The notes under the pieces are model-generated. The model did not search any database and had not been told where the DNA came from. It was given only the letters and a program-made list of their open reading frames with translations. Below, in pieces: positions 62,679 through 64,000 of a stretch of DNA of 64,000 nt. The translations under genes and the position numbers were made by a program. How positions within the stretch are numbered: position 1 is the stretch's first letter; the number at the start of each line of letters is the position of its first letter. Origin of the DNA: Leisingera sp. ANG1 (GTDB lineage: Bacteria; Pseudomonadota; Alphaproteobacteria; Rhodobacterales; Rhodobacteraceae); assembly GCF_000203975.2 (NCBI RefSeq), contig NZ_AFCF02000001.1, positions 875,783-939,782 of the forward strand, read 5' to 3'.

Positions 62679-64000
62679 CTACTTCGCCGCCTCCCGCGCC
62701 ACCGCTGCAATCGCTGCCCGAACATCTGCCTCGCGGCTTCGGTGATTGGTGATCGCAGCGCGCAGCATTACTCTGCCGCCTGCACGGGTGGTCGAGAACA
62801 CGGCCTCGCCGCTTTCCTGCAGGGTCTGGGCGATATGCGCGTTCAGCGCCGACTGCGCGTCCGGTTCCAGATCGCTGCGCGCGGTGAACACGCAGACGTT
62901 CGACACCACCGGCGCCCCCAGCGCCATATGGGGCTGCGCCTCAACCTCCGCCGCCATGAAACCCGCCAATTCGCAATTGCCGGTGATCGCCTCTGAGAAC
63001 GCCGCCTCGCCATAAGTCTCCAGCGCCGTCCAGACTTTCAGCGCCCGGTTGCCGCGGCTGAGGTCGATGCCGTAGTCGCAGAACCACGGCTCGCCGCCCG
63101 CCAGCCCGCGCTCGGCCCCTTCCAGATACGCCGGTCGCGCCGCAAAGGCCGCCCGGTGCTCGTCCTCATTGCGCAGCAAGGCCATGCCGCAGTCATAGCC
63201 CACATACATCCACTTGTGAAAATCCAGCGCAATGCTGTCTGCCCGCCCAATCCCATCACTCAACGACCGGTAGGGCTCCGCCGCAATCCGCGTCCAGGCA
63301 CCAAAGGCCCCGTCCACATGCAGCCACAGCCCCAGCTCCGCAGCCGCATCCGCCAGCGCATTCAGATCATCAAACAGCCCCAGATCCACGGTGCCCGCAT
63401 TGCCGACCACCAGAAAGGGCACCGCGCCCGCGGCTTTGTCCTCTGCCACCATCCGGGCCAAGGCTGCGCAGTCCAGCTTGCCATCTGCCAACGGCACCTT
63501 GCGCAGGTTGTCTGAGCCGATGCCCAGCAGTTCCACCGCCTTCAGCGTCGCATTGTGCACGCCCTCGCCCGCATAGGCGGTCAGCCGCACCGCGCCCTGC
63601 CCGGACTTGCGCAGGTCCTTCAGCACCCGCAGCCGCGCCGCCTGAAAGGCAATCACCGTCGCCTGCGAGGTGCCGGTCACCAGAATACCGCTGGCACTTT
63701 CCGGCATGCCCATCCTGGCCCGCGTCCAGTCGACCACCGCGCGTTCCATGTAGTTCGCGCCGTGATCGCGCCCGCCCATATTGGCATTGACCGCCGCCAC
63801 CGCGAGGGAGCTGATCAGGTCCGAGGCCAGCCCCGATCCCTGCACCCAGCCCCAGAACCGCGGATGAATATTGCCGCCGTGATAGGGCAGCACGTCCTCG
63901 ATGATCCGGTCCACGGTCTCCTGCGGCCCGCGCGCCTCCGCCGTCACCGCATAGCGCGCATCGATGTCCTCCGGCACTGGCTGCCACGGGCGCTCTACCG
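62679..64000 (-). CDS. Group II PLP-dependent decarboxylase (aromatic/histidine decarboxylase-like), 5' end beyond the window
   Basis: At least 440 codons run in frame to the right window edge without a stop, so the true start lies beyond 64,000. The visible N-terminus is VERPWQPVPEDIDARY and continues IEDVLPYHGGNIHPRFWGWVQG. The PLP lysine is in IALDFHKWMYVGYDCG, and LWLHVDGAFGAW and TSQATVIAFQAARL fit the fold. Group II members act on glutamate, aromatic amino acids or histidine; the exact substrate cannot be read. Stop at 62679. Confidence 0.9.
   Translation of the reverse strand, partial: VERPWQPVPEDIDARYAVTAEARGPQETVDRIIEDVLPYHGGNIHPRFWGWVQGSGLASDLISSLAVAAVNANMGGRDHGANYMERAVVDWTRARMGMPESASGILVTGTSQATVIAFQAARLRVLKDLRKSGQGAVRLTAYAGEGVHNATLKAVELLGIGSDNLRKVPLADGKLDCAALARMVAEDKAAGAVPFLVVGNAGTVDLGLFDDLNALADAAAELGLWLHVDGAFGAWTRIAAEPYRSLSDGIGRADSIALDFHKWMYVGYDCGMALLRNEDEHRAAFAARPAYLEGAERGLAGGEPWFCDYGIDLSRGNRALKVWTALETYGEAAFSEAITGNCELAGFMAAEVEAQPHMALGAPVVSNVCVFTARSDLEPDAQSALNAHIAQTLQESGEAVFSTTRAGGRVMLRAAITNHRSREADVRAAIAAVAREAAK

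Overview
This window is a stretch of an alphaproteobacterial chromosome. The high GC content, the class I polyhydroxybutyrate genes with a PhaR-type repressor, the glutamine-synthetase-like amine genes and many Rhodobacterales-style hypothetical proteins point to the Roseobacter group (Rhodobacteraceae), perhaps near Leisingera or Phaeobacter. The genus is an inference from protein style only. I saw no rRNA, tRNA, CRISPR array, transposase, integrase or phage gene. About 68 protein genes cover almost all of the sequence.

Layout. 1-3,810: the start of a CoxL/xanthine-dehydrogenase-type molybdoenzyme, an ornithine/lysine-type decarboxylase, a divergent Lrp/AsnC regulator and a LysR regulator. 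3,947-8,841: a sterol-desaturase-family membrane hydroxylase, valS and a DUF1330 protein. 8,878-10,555: two TerB-like proteins translationally coupled to a PhnD-like protein. 10,691-14,016: a polar amino acid ABC importer. 14,200-20,423: a gamma-glutamylation amine catabolism set (two glutamine-synthetase-like ligases, a class I glutamine amidotransferase, an FAD oxidase and a DegT-type aminotransferase).

21,383-28,761 is the polyhydroxybutyrate locus (phaR, phaP, phaC, phaZ) with an epimerase and an adenylate-cyclase/TPR protein inserted in it. PhaR-type CTGC-N3-GCAG operators lie in front of phaP and between phaC and phaZ. 28,766-33,836 holds small metabolic genes, including a tightly overlapping hydrolase/hydrolase/VOC operon, and 34,116-36,062 is thrS. 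36,284-38,833 is a bufferin operon (precursor, MNIO/DUF692 enzyme, DUF2063 partner, DoxX). 38,909-41,435 has an ArsC-like protein, a cold-shock protein, folA and thyA. 41,684-44,037 encodes a lipoprotein followed by a Slam-type outer-membrane barrel, a probable surface-lipoprotein export pair.

44,109-48,831 contains glyoxalase I, marR-, sdhE- and xre-type genes and aspartate aminotransferase. 49,042-50,682 is an asparagine-synthetase-like protein without the usual N-terminal catalytic cysteine. 50,850-57,003 carries a 17-kDa-antigen-like protein, an NmrA reductase, an EF-hand protein, a second class III cyclase fused to a cyclic-nucleotide-binding domain, a yeast-type cytosine deaminase and a LysR regulator with two orphan targets. 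57,043-64,000 has MATE, DUF2461, NicO/DUF1007 metal transport, PPK2, an AhpD-like protein and the greater part of a group II PLP decarboxylase that runs off the right edge.

The most interesting loci are the Slam/lipoprotein pair, the bufferin operon with its inter-gene attenuator and upstream inverted repeat, the PhaR operator set, the TerB-TerB-PhnD operon and the degenerate asparagine-synthetase-like protein. All assignments were made by reading translated sequence by eye; no database search was run.
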